A stretch of DNA of 64,000 nt from Corallococcus sp. NCRR (GTDB lineage: Bacteria; Myxococcota; Myxococcia; Myxococcales; Myxococcaceae): positions 8,539,461 through 8,603,460 of the forward strand of contig NZ_CP114039.1 in the NCBI RefSeq assembly GCF_026965535.1, written 5' to 3'. Shown here piece by piece: positions 24,301-32,860 of the stretch (the stretch's first letter is position 1; each line of letters starts with the position of its first letter). The notes beneath the pieces were generated by a model. That model worked only from the letters and a program-made list of their open reading frames with translations, was not told the origin of the DNA and ran no database searches. The translations under genes and the position numbers were made by a program.

Positions 24301-24338
24301 GCAAGCCCGCTATGCGTGGGCCGCTGGAGGATTGCCCC

Positions 24339-27300
24339 GTGACTGATTCCAAAATCAACCGCCCGAAACTCTCCTCGACCCCCGCCACGGGTAGCACCAC
24401 CCCCACCGCCGCCACGCTGGCGGAACGTCAGAAGGCCGCCGCCGCGAAGGCCGCCGCCACGAAGCGCAACCAGTCCGGCTTCGAGTCCGCCCCCGCGACC
24501 GGCGCGCGCGCCCCGGTGGCCGGCACCGGCAACCTGGCCCGCTCCGCCAACGCGAGCGCGCTGTTGGGCGCCGCGCCCACGTCCGCGGTGAAGAACGGCG
24601 CGACGGTGGCGAACCCCACGACGCGCACCATCACCTTCACGTACGACGCGGGCCCGCACGCGGCGCTCACCAACCCGAAGCTCAAGGGCAGTTGGGGCGC
24701 GGACGGCCGCTACGACGCGCAGTGGTCCTCCGGCGGCATCCCCATGAAGCCGCTGGGCAACGGCAAGTACGAGGCCACGGTGAAAGTGGCGGACGACGGC
24801 CTGGCGCACAACTGGGAGTGGGGCGTCAGCGTGGACGGCCCGTCCGGCAAGGACCAGTGGGCGGTGATGGGCGAGGGCAACCTCAAGTTGGACCTGTCCA
24901 AGGCCACCGCGTCCTACTCGCCCACGACGTACCACTCGATGGGCGCGCAGAAGTCCGGCCAGGACGTGAACTTCAAGTTCTGGGCGCCGGACGCGCGGGC
25001 CGTGCAGGTGAAGGTGACGGACAAGGAGGGCCGCGAGCAGCGCATCCCCATGACGCGCGACGAGGGCGGCAACTGGACCGCGCAGGCCAAGGGCGCGTGG
25101 GCCCAGATGGAGGGCAAGGCCTACGTCTACGAGGTCGTGGACTCCACGGGCGCTGTCAGCGACCGCCCGGACCCGTACGCGCGCCGGATGATGGGCGAGC
25201 AGCGCGGCCTGGACCGGCTCTACCTGGACCCCACGCGCGGCAAGGAGGTGGACCGCTACTTCCCCGGCGCCACCGGCCTGATGCGCTTCGACATCGACAG
25301 CGCGGAGGACGCGGACAGCGCGTTCCTCGTCCTCAAGGACGGCGACGGCAACCCGCTCAACAAGCAGCAGCTCCAGGAGCGCCTGGGCAAGTTCGATGAC
25401 ACCCTCATCGACAAGCTGCACGGCGGAAAGCTCAACGACTTCTGGTCACGCAACGTCACCGACGACGGCCGCATCAAGATGACGAACCAGGCCGGCGCGT
25501 GGACCGCGCTCGTCAACGATCCGGACAAGCTGGCCGGCCTGCGCTACGAGTTCCAGGTGTTCGACAAGGACGCGCAGGGAAAGCTGCACCTGCGCGACGA
25601 CGTGAACAACGACGGCAAGCTGTCCGACGTGGAGCGCCGGGCGTCCACGGAGAACGACCCCTGGAGCAACCTCATCACCAAGGGCAGCGGCGTGGACTTC
25701 CGCGGCTCCATCCTCACCGACCCCACGACGTTCCAGTTCAAGAACGACGACGTGCCGCGTGAGAAGGATCCGTCCAAGTGGGTGGTGTACCAGCTCCACC
25801 CGGGCAGCTTCCTGGGCGAGGCGGGCAACGCCAACCGCTCCACCATGGAGGACCTGATCAAGAAGCTGGATTACTTCAAGGAGCTGGGCGTCACCACGCT
25901 GGAGCTGTTGCCCACCAACGAGGTGGAGGGCGCGCGCAACTGGGGCTACCTGGGCGTCAACAGCCTGGCCACGGAGAGTTCCTTCGGCTTCGAGGACGAG
26001 ACCGGCCAGTGGGTGGAGGGCGATGAGGCCCTCAAGCGCTTCATCGACGCGGCCCACGGCAAGGGCCTGAACGTGGTGTCGGACGTCGTCTACAACCACG
26101 TCTTCGGCGACCACAACGGCCTGTGGAACGTGGGCGGCCCCAGCAACCCCTACTTCAACTGGGCCAAGGAGCCCGGCCAGTTCGAGCAGCGCGATACGCC
26201 GTGGGGCGCCGTGCCCGCGTACAACACGCCGCAGGTGAAGCAGCTCTTCGTGGACCACGCCGTGCAGCAGATCGCCGAGCTGAAGTTCGACGGCCTGCGC
26301 TTCGACTTCACGGAGCCCATCAAGGGCACGGGCGGCAAGGACGGCTGGGACATGCTCCGGGAGATCAACCGCCAGGTGCACTTCATCAACCCCAACGCGT
26401 GGACCGTGGCGGAGCAGTTCGACTACGAGCCGGACATCTCGCGCCCCGCGAAGGCGGACGGCACGGGCGGCGGCTTTGACGCCCAGTGGTACACGGAGTT
26501 CCAGCACCGGCTGGTGCGCGACAACAGCAAGCCGGGCCTCATCCAGGCCGCCTCGCGCGGGATGAAGACGGACGTGGACGCGTTCGTGAACCTGATGACG
26601 AACCCGCGCGGCCTGGACGGCTGGAAGCACGCGCTGTCCATCATCAGCAACCACGACGAGGTGGGCAACGCGGAGCGCACCATGGACACCGCGGAGGGCG
26701 AGAACCCCACCGACTTCCCGGACAACTGGGCGCGCGGCGCCGCCCGCTTCGCCGCCGGCATCGGCATGGCCGGCCCCGGCATCCCCATGTTCTTCCAGGG
26801 TGACGAGTTCGGCGCCCAGAACCCCTTCAAGTGGGGCAACCCGTCCACCTGGGACAGCGACTGGAGCTGGCAGGACATCGGCAAGGGCGTGGACTTCGGC
26901 AAGGTGACGTTCAACGACACCACCAAGGCCACCTACGAGCGCCTCTTCAGCCTGTCCCCGGACGCGCGCGCGAAGGACAGCGCGTACAAGGCCTTCTCCG
27001 CGGACGACAAGAAGCTGTTCGCGGAGGTGGCCGCCATGCCCGCCTCCGAGCGCCGGGACGCGATGCTGGACATCACCCGCCGGCAGTCCTTCAGCTTCTA
27101 CAAGGACTCCATCGGCCTCAGGAACAGCAGCGACGCCTTCAGCGCCGCGGCGGAGGTGAAGCGCGTCTACACCCACAACGACGACAGCGTGATGGCCTTC
27201 ACGCGCAAGTCGGGCAACGAGGAGTTCCTCGTGGTGGGCAGCCTCAACAAGAAGAACCTGGAGGGCTACTCGCTGCCCCTGCCCCCGGGCCAGTGGAAGG

Positions 27301-27431
27301 AAGTGCTGAACAGCGACGCCGCGGTGTACGGCGGCGGCAACTTCGGCAACTACGGCGCCACGCTGAACGGCGGGAACACCCCGGTGAACATCCCCGCCGG
27401 CGGCTACGTGGTGATGAAGAAGGTCGGCTAG
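24339..27431 (+). CDS. GH13 alpha-amylase/branching-enzyme-family protein with two N-terminal carbohydrate modules
   Basis: 1,030 residues. The GTG at 24339 is taken as start because GGAGG lies eight bases upstream; the frame stays open further left inside the lipoprotein gene. Order: a disordered Ala/Thr/Lys leader (1-85), a first Ig-like/CBM48-type domain (about 90-190), a second CBM48-type domain starting QDVNFKFWAPDA (about 208), an insertion with an EF-hand-like loop DVNNDGKLSDVE (421-432), the GH13 barrel (about 485-870), and a beta domain. Catalytic motifs are complete: DVVYNH (582-587), GLRFDF with nucleophile Asp656, VAEQ with acid Glu692, NHD ending at Asp773. It could be a glycogen-branching or debranching enzyme or an amylase. 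No signal peptide is evident. The stop shares CTAG with tldD. Confidence 0.88.
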   Translation: MTDSKINRPKLSSTPATGSTTPTAATLAERQKAAAAKAAATKRNQSGFESAPATGARAPVAGTGNLARSANASALLGAAPTSAVKNGATVANPTTRTITFTYDAGPHAALTNPKLKGSWGADGRYDAQWSSGGIPMKPLGNGKYEATVKVADDGLAHNWEWGVSVDGPSGKDQWAVMGEGNLKLDLSKATASYSPTTYHSMGAQKSGQDVNFKFWAPDARAVQVKVTDKEGREQRIPMTRDEGGNWTAQAKGAWAQMEGKAYVYEVVDSTGAVSDRPDPYARRMMGEQRGLDRLYLDPTRGKEVDRYFPGATGLMRFDIDSAEDADSAFLVLKDGDGNPLNKQQLQERLGKFDDTLIDKLHGGKLNDFWSRNVTDDGRIKMTNQAGAWTALVNDPDKLAGLRYEFQVFDKDAQGKLHLRDDVNNDGKLSDVERRASTENDPWSNLITKGSGVDFRGSILTDPTTFQFKNDDVPREKDPSKWVVYQLHPGSFLGEAGNANRSTMEDLIKKLDYFKELGVTTLELLPTNEVEGARNWGYLGVNSLATESSFGFEDETGQWVEGDEALKRFIDAAHGKGLNVVSDVVYNHVFGDHNGLWNVGGPSNPYFNWAKEPGQFEQRDTPWGAVPAYNTPQVKQLFVDHAVQQIAELKFDGLRFDFTEPIKGTGGKDGWDMLREINRQVHFINPNAWTVAEQFDYEPDISRPAKADGTGGGFDAQWYTEFQHRLVRDNSKPGLIQAASRGMKTDVDAFVNLMTNPRGLDGWKHALSIISNHDEVGNAERTMDTAEGENPTDFPDNWARGAARFAAGIGMAGPGIPMFFQGDEFGAQNPFKWGNPSTWDSDWSWQDIGKGVDFGKVTFNDTTKATYERLFSLSPDARAKDSAYKAFSADDKKLFAEVAAMPASERRDAMLDITRRQSFSFYKDSIGLRNSSDAFSAAAEVKRVYTHNDDSVMAFTRKSGNEEFLVVGSLNKKNLEGYSLPLPPGQWKEVLNSDAAVYGGGNFGNYGATLNGGNTPVNIPAGGYVVMKKVG

Positions 27432-29176
27432 TCCTTCTTCGCCTCCGGTCCGGCCGTCCCCTTCTGGAGGGCGGCCGGGCCCGGCAGAAGCGGCGGCCGG
27501 TCCTTGCCCTCCATGGTGCGCTGAAGCTCCAGTTCCTGGAGCAGCACCGCGGGCGCCACGGTGGACACGGGCACGTTGCCGCTCTCCGCGCCGCAGAAGC
27601 CGTTGAACACGCCTGGCCGCTGGCCCGTGGCGAGGATGCGGTTCACGGACGACAGCGGCGTGCCCACGATTTCCACGCCGCGCACCAGCGTCTCCTCCCC
27701 GGTCTTCACGTCCACCCGGTACACCATGCGCGGCACGCCCTTGAAGGCCTGGTAGCCGTAGCTGGACGTGTTGGTGTTACCGCCGGTGATGTCGCGGATG
27801 ATGAGCCCGTACGGCTTGCCCTGCCGCTTCGCCTCCGCGATGAGCAGCTTCTTCAGCTCCGCGTCGCTCACCTGCTTCGTGCTGTCCACGATGAGGTTGG
27901 CCATGCGCGCCACCGGCTGGAGCGTGCCCTGGCCGCGCCCGTGGCCGTTGGACCTGGGGAAGCCCTCCACCGGGTGACGGCTCATCAGGTAGCCCTTGAG
28001 CACGCCCTTCTCCACCAGGCTCACCGGCTGACCCTTCACGCCCTCTTCGTCATAGAGGTAGTAGCCGTTGAGCGGCTCGCCGTTCACCTCGCGCCGGGAC
28101 GGATCATCCCGCAGCGACAGGAAGGCCGGGAGGATCTGCTTGCCCTCCTGGCCCTTGAACGTCTTGCCGTCGGTGTCGCCGTCCTGCCGGTCCGCCTCCA
28201 GCCGGTGGCCCAGCGTCTCGTGGAAGAGCACGCCCGCGGCCTCCGGCGCCAGGATGGCCGGGCCCGCGTACGGGGTGATGGCCGGCGCCTGCCGCAGCGC
28301 GAGCAGCTCGTCGATGACCTTCCGCGCGGCCTCGTGCACGCGCGCCTCGCTCGGCATGCCCGCCTCCGTGGGCAGGTAGAAGCTGCGCGAGTTGTCCAGG
28401 AGCTGCCCGTCCGGCGCGCGCGTCACCGCGGAGACGTGGAACGCGTACAGCGTCTCCTCCGTGATGAGGCGCGTGCCCTCCGACGACACGAACAGCCGCG
28501 TGACCTTGTCCGCGGTGATACGCACCTCTGAATCGAACAGCTCCGGGTGCGCGTTGAAGCGCGCGGACACGTCTCGCGCCAGCTTGCGCCACTTCTGCCT
28601 GTCGAACGGGAACGGCACCGGCGGCTGCACGTAGGTGGCCGGCGTCTCCCGGGAGAAGGACGCGGGGCGCTTGGGGTCCTCCACCGCGTAGACGTCCTCG
28701 CCCTTCTTCTTCAGGTACTGGAAGAGCGCGGCCTTGTACTTCTCATCCGTGACGAGCCACAGCGCCGTGCGCAGCGCGAGCGGCGAGTCGTCCTGCGGCC
28801 CGTCCTTGCGCGCGGTGAAGCTGGAGCCCTTGCTGGTGCTGAAACCGAAGTCGAGCGAGTCCGCCACGGAGCTGTCGTAGTCGTAGCTGCCCACGCGCAC
28901 GTCCACGCCCAGCTTGCGCTCGCGGTAGTCGTCGTCCTGGAACAGCGCTCCGTAGCGCGCGATGATCAACCGCGACTCGTAGTCCTTCACGCCGTAGCTC
29001 AGGAAGTACGGCGCCTCATGGCCGGTCACCTTGAGCTGCTGCTGGTTGCGCTGGAGCTCCGCGCTCATCGCGTCCAGCAGCGGGGCGCGAGGGTCGGGAG
29101 CGGGAGAGGCGCCCATCAGCAGCGACGCGGCCATCAACAGCGGGAACAGGGGACGGGAGGAGCCAGGCACGGCCAC
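27428..29176 (-). CDS. TldD/PmbA-family metallopeptidase with N-terminal signal
   Basis: About 582 residues from the GTG at 29176; the frame is open to an ATG at 29251, and no start has a convincing ribosome site. A hydrophobic N-terminus (PLFPLLMAASLLMGASPAP) suggests export, unusual because TldD/TldE act in the cytoplasm on peptides such as microcin precursors. The TldD zinc signature HETLGH (about residue 350) with the preceding glycine/Ala-rich LAPEAAGVLF is intact. The downstream SRHPVEGFPRSNGHGRGQ region and the C-terminal GGNTNTSSYGYQAF part of the fold are visible. No PmbA/TldE partner is encoded nearby. It converges on the GH13 gene, the two stop codons sharing four bases. Confidence 0.85.
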   Translation of the reverse strand: MAVPGSSRPLFPLLMAASLLMGASPAPDPRAPLLDAMSAELQRNQQQLKVTGHEAPYFLSYGVKDYESRLIIARYGALFQDDDYRERKLGVDVRVGSYDYDSSVADSLDFGFSTSKGSSFTARKDGPQDDSPLALRTALWLVTDEKYKAALFQYLKKKGEDVYAVEDPKRPASFSRETPATYVQPPVPFPFDRQKWRKLARDVSARFNAHPELFDSEVRITADKVTRLFVSSEGTRLITEETLYAFHVSAVTRAPDGQLLDNSRSFYLPTEAGMPSEARVHEAARKVIDELLALRQAPAITPYAGPAILAPEAAGVLFHETLGHRLEADRQDGDTDGKTFKGQEGKQILPAFLSLRDDPSRREVNGEPLNGYYLYDEEGVKGQPVSLVEKGVLKGYLMSRHPVEGFPRSNGHGRGQGTLQPVARMANLIVDSTKQVSDAELKKLLIAEAKRQGKPYGLIIRDITGGNTNTSSYGYQAFKGVPRMVYRVDVKTGEETLVRGVEIVGTPLSSVNRILATGQRPGVFNGFCGAESGNVPVSTVAPAVLLQELELQRTMEGKDRPPLLPGPAALQKGTAGPEAKKD

Positions 29177-29269
29177 GCACTGTAGCCAGAAACGCGGCGA
29201 GGGCCCTCCCCTCACGCGCCAGGCGTGAAGCGAGGACCCTCCTGCCCGCATGCCCTGTTGGCTACAGGC

Positions 29270-30598
29270 TTACGCCTTGACGATCTTCTCGCGGCCCTGG
29301 GTGACGCTCTTGGTCGCGTTGCGCGTGTCGATGACGATGTTCGAGCGCTGGACCAGCTCGTTGTAGTCGATGTGCGAGTGGTCCGTGAGGATCATCACCG
29401 CGTCGTACTGGTTGAGCGTCTCCGGGTCGAGCGGGACGGACTTCATTTCCATGTTGAAGCCGTGGCCCTTGTGCAGCTCCTTCACGAACGGGTCGTGGTA
29501 GGCGATCTCCGCGCCCTTCTCCTTGAGGAGCGTCATCACGCGCAGCGACGGGGACTCGCGGTGGTCGTCGATGTCCTTCTTGTACGCCGCGCCGATGCAG
29601 AGGACCTTCGCGCCGTTGAGCACCTTCTTGTTCTGGTTGAGCGCCTCCATCGTGCGCTGCACCACGTAGTAGGGCATCTGCCAGTTCACCTCACCGGCCA
29701 GCTCGATGAACTTGGTGTGGAACTCGAACTCGCGCGCCTTCCACGTCAGGTAGAACGGGTCGATGGGGATGCAGTGCCCGCCCAGGCCGGGGCCCGGGTA
29801 GAACGGCTGGAAGCCGAAGGGCTTGGTGCTGGCGGCCTGGATGACCTCCCACACGTCCACGTTCATGCGGTCGCAGAGCATCTTCATCTCGTTGACCATG
29901 GCGATGTTCACGCAGCGGTAGATGTTCTCCAGCAGCTTGGCCAGCTCCGCCACGCGCGTGGACGACACCGGGACCACTTCCTTCAGCGCGCTGCCGTAGA
30001 GGGCGACCGCCACCTCGAGGCACGCGGGCGAGTAGCCGCCCACGACCTTCGGAATCGTCTTCGTATTGAAGCCCTTGTTGCCCGGGTCCTCGCGCTCGGG
30101 GCTGAAGGCCAGGAAGAAGTCCACGCCCGCCTTGAGGCCGTTCTTCTCCAGCAGCGGCTTGAGCACCTCTTCGGTCGTGCCCGGGTAGGTGGTGGACTCC
30201 AGGATGAAGAGCTGGCCGGGGCGCACGTACGGCGCCAGGGCCTCGCCCGTCTGGATGATGAAGGTCATGTCCGGCTCACGCGACGCGGTCAGCGGCGTGG
30301 GCACGCAGATGACCACGCAGTCCAGCTCGCGGGACTTCGCGAAGTCGTTCGTCGCCTTGAGCTTGCCAGCGTTGGTGAGCTCCGCCAGCGGCGCGCTGGG
30401 GATGTGCTTGATGTAGCTCTCACCCTTGGCGATCTTGTCGATCTTGCGCTGGTCGACGTCCAGCCCCGTGACCGGGAAGCCCGCTTCCGCGAAGGCCATG
30501 CCCAGCGGAAGACCGACGTACCCGAGACCCACCACGCCCACCTTCGCTTCCCGATTCTGAATCCGACCCAGCAACGGGTTGCCAACCATCACGCGCAT
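29270..30598 (-). CDS. Nucleotide-sugar dehydrogenase (UDP-GlcNAc/ManNAc 6-dehydrogenase type)
   Basis: 442 residues. The enzyme oxidizes the C6 hydroxyl of a UDP-sugar to a carboxylate with two NAD. The Rossmann fold starts at KVGVVGLGYVGLPLGMAFAEAGF (about 19-41). ESTTYPGTTEEV is in the UDP-dehydrogenase family pattern, and the active-site cysteine lies in GLGGHCIPIDPFYL (about 255). The C-terminal UDP-binding domain contains VLCIGAAYKKDIDDHRESPS. The GHCIPIDP form is typical of the WbpA/WecC group rather than of UDP-glucose dehydrogenases. The start ATG has GGGAG eight bases upstream. The heparinase-like gene is 62 bp upstream on the same strand; both fit acidic exopolysaccharide metabolism. 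Confidence 0.9.
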   Translation of the reverse strand: MRVMVGNPLLGRIQNREAKVGVVGLGYVGLPLGMAFAEAGFPVTGLDVDQRKIDKIAKGESYIKHIPSAPLAELTNAGKLKATNDFAKSRELDCVVICVPTPLTASREPDMTFIIQTGEALAPYVRPGQLFILESTTYPGTTEEVLKPLLEKNGLKAGVDFFLAFSPEREDPGNKGFNTKTIPKVVGGYSPACLEVAVALYGSALKEVVPVSSTRVAELAKLLENIYRCVNIAMVNEMKMLCDRMNVDVWEVIQAASTKPFGFQPFYPGPGLGGHCIPIDPFYLTWKAREFEFHTKFIELAGEVNWQMPYYVVQRTMEALNQNKKVLNGAKVLCIGAAYKKDIDDHRESPSLRVMTLLKEKGAEIAYHDPFVKELHKGHGFNMEMKSVPLDPETLNQYDAVMILTDHSHIDYNELVQRSNIVIDTRNATKSVTQGREKIVKA

Positions 30599-30660
30599 TG
30601 TCGTTACTCCCAGCAGTTGACGTGCGGCCTCGCCGGCTCACACGTCCCGACCCACACCAA

Positions 30661-32736
30661 TCACCTGAAGACGAACACCCACCCCAACCATGCCGGAGGC
30701 GTCAGCTGCCTCCGGAACTCCACCGACACCGCCGGCACCACGCGCCCATACGCGGGCGAGTAGCGAGACGGCACGAGCAGGGTCTCCAACCCCTGCCCGA
30801 AGAGCACCCAACCCGCGGGTGCATCCGCCGGTCCAATCTCCAGGGCCCGTGCATCGAAGGCCTCCGGGCCCTCCTGCACGCGCCCCGCCCGCGCCACCAC
30901 ATCCGCCGCGGGCTGGCACCACCGCGCCTGCGCATCCGGCAGGTGCAAACGTCCGACCACCTCATGACGGCCCGTTCCGACGAGCCGGTCCCCCACGGCC
31001 AGCGCGCGCACGTGCCGGTCGAGGAAGAAAGTCCTCTCAATCCCTACCGGGGCCGGCAGGTGGCGGTAGCCGTCATGGCGCACCACCAACCGGTCATGCT
31101 TCGCGCCGGGCTGGAAGGCCACGACGCGAGCCCGGGCATCCTCCGGCAGCGCGAACAGCCGCGCCGGATCCATCGGGGCCTGCTCCGCCCCATCCACCTG
31201 AAGCGTGTTGTGCGCCGCGGTGCTCCGCATCGCGTTGCGCAGGGCCGGGTCCCGCGTGTACGAACCCGTGCCTGAATCGACGATGACGGGGCGGCCGGCG
31301 AGGTGAAGCTCGAAGGAAAGCTTGTCGTTGTGGCTGTGTCCTCCGACGCCCCGCTGCCCCTGTTTTCCGGCCGAGACGGTGAGCACGACACCCTCACCGC
31401 GCAAGATGTGGAAGCCACCTTCCGAAAAGCTTACAGACGCGGGCGCCGGAGCCACGGGCAGCGCGTGGAAGCGCACGAAGCCCGCGTCGCCCAGGAGCCA
31501 CGCCGCCTCGTCCGGGAACACGCCGCCGCCCAGGCCCGCGTCGTTGAAGAGCGCCGCGCCCAGCCCCGCGAGGTAGCCGTGATCACCATCCTCACGGTCC
31601 TGGAACGGGAACATGCGGCCGCTGTCGTTGTCGCCAATCTGCGGCGCCAGGCCGGCTTCCGAAGACCACGCGCGAGCCGCGACGAACATCAGTCGCAGAC
31701 GCGACTCATACGCGGGGCCCAGTGATACGCCCGCGCCACGAGCGACGAGGTAGGCCAGCGTGAAGAGCTCCACCGACAGGCGGTGGTAGGGAATGGAGCC
31801 CTCGAAGGACGTGCCCTCGGGGTGGACCTGCGCCTCCATCTGCGTGCGCAGGCCGTTGGCCGCGAGCGCCACCTGACGGGGCGCGCCGGGCAGCTCCGGG
31901 AAGAGCAGCCCCACCACCGCCAGCCCCACGTAGTTGGAGACGAGGTGGTTGTTGGGCACCGCGCTGGTGTCCTCCAGGTGGACCTCCACCCAGGCGCAGT
32001 GCTCCGCGAGCGCGCCCAGCACGGGCACCAGGAACTCCGGACGGCGCACCTCCGGCGCGTCCGCGAACATCGCCAGCGCCTGCGCGAGGTTGGCCGCGCG
32101 CAGGGCAATCTCCATGGGGCAGGTCCAGTGGACGCCCATGCCCACGGGGTTCGCCTGGAGGAAGTCCAGCGTCTGCGCGACGAAGGCCGTGGCGAAGCGC
32201 GAGCGCTCCGCTTCGGTGTCCGCCACCCACGCGCCCTGGGCCAGCGCCAGCGCGCTGTCCAACCGCGCCATCACCCACGGGTACTTCGGATCCATGCCCG
32301 TCACGTGCAGCGGCATGCGCTCCACGGGATCCACCGGATAGCGCCGGCCGCTCACCGGCTCCAGGGACCAGTCCACCGGCTTGCCTTCACCGAAGGCCAC
32401 CTTCGTGCCGAAGACGTCCCACTCCTGACGGAGCGCACGCTCGGCGCGCAGCGCGGTGCGAGCCTTCGCACCCGGAACACTCTGGATGGCGGCGCGAGCG
32501 GACTCGCGCTGCGACAGCTCACACCAGGCCCGCGACGTGCGGTGATCCAGCGCGAGCGTCACCAGGTCCTCGGCGCGGGTGGCGCCAAAGGACTCCAGCA
32601 ACTGCGCCTCGTCCACCTGCTCCCGGCGGCGGTACAGCGCCTGCCGAGCGACCTTCTGGACCCGGCGGACCGCGCTCTTCGCGAGCGCCCCAGGCGCCAT
32701 CCGAGCCATCGTCGCGTAGTAATCGAGAGTACCCAT
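30661..32736 (-). CDS. Heparinase II/III-family protein
   Basis: 691 residues from the ATG at 32736, chosen for the GGGAAGGGG ribosome site; longer readings add a non-protein-like leader. The N-terminal two thirds are an alpha/alpha toroid (repeated helices such as CPMEIALRAANLAQALAMFADAP with the WTCPMEIALRA family motif). The C-terminal beta domain carries GGHSHNDKLSFEL and VDSGTGSYTRDP (about 535-570), the Heparinase_II_III signature including the catalytic histidine region. Such proteins cleave uronic-acid polysaccharides or appear in exopolysaccharide clusters of unknown role. With a UDP-sugar dehydrogenase downstream, a part in making or trimming an acidic polysaccharide is likely. No signal peptide is evident. 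Confidence 0.88.
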   Translation of the reverse strand: MGTLDYYATMARMAPGALAKSAVRRVQKVARQALYRRREQVDEAQLLESFGATRAEDLVTLALDHRTSRAWCELSQRESARAAIQSVPGAKARTALRAERALRQEWDVFGTKVAFGEGKPVDWSLEPVSGRRYPVDPVERMPLHVTGMDPKYPWVMARLDSALALAQGAWVADTEAERSRFATAFVAQTLDFLQANPVGMGVHWTCPMEIALRAANLAQALAMFADAPEVRRPEFLVPVLGALAEHCAWVEVHLEDTSAVPNNHLVSNYVGLAVVGLLFPELPGAPRQVALAANGLRTQMEAQVHPEGTSFEGSIPYHRLSVELFTLAYLVARGAGVSLGPAYESRLRLMFVAARAWSSEAGLAPQIGDNDSGRMFPFQDREDGDHGYLAGLGAALFNDAGLGGGVFPDEAAWLLGDAGFVRFHALPVAPAPASVSFSEGGFHILRGEGVVLTVSAGKQGQRGVGGHSHNDKLSFELHLAGRPVIVDSGTGSYTRDPALRNAMRSTAAHNTLQVDGAEQAPMDPARLFALPEDARARVVAFQPGAKHDRLVVRHDGYRHLPAPVGIERTFFLDRHVRALAVGDRLVGTGRHEVVGRLHLPDAQARWCQPAADVVARAGRVQEGPEAFDARALEIGPADAPAGWVLFGQGLETLLVPSRYSPAYGRVVPAVSVEFRRQLTPPAWLGWVFVFR

Positions 32737-32860
32737 CCGCCCCTTCCCGCCCAGCCTGACGTGGGCAGGTGATAGCAAGCGGCTGGCCAAAACCTTTTCC
32801 CAGCAAGAGCAAGGGTTTGGCGCGAGGGGCCTGCCCGAACGGCGGTAAAAATGTCCGCCC

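Noticed and set aside
23763-24338. A longer N-terminus of the GH13 protein inside the lipoprotein gene
   Set aside because: The extension is an out-of-frame reading of the lipoprotein gene; GGAGG before the GTG at 24339 marks the better start.
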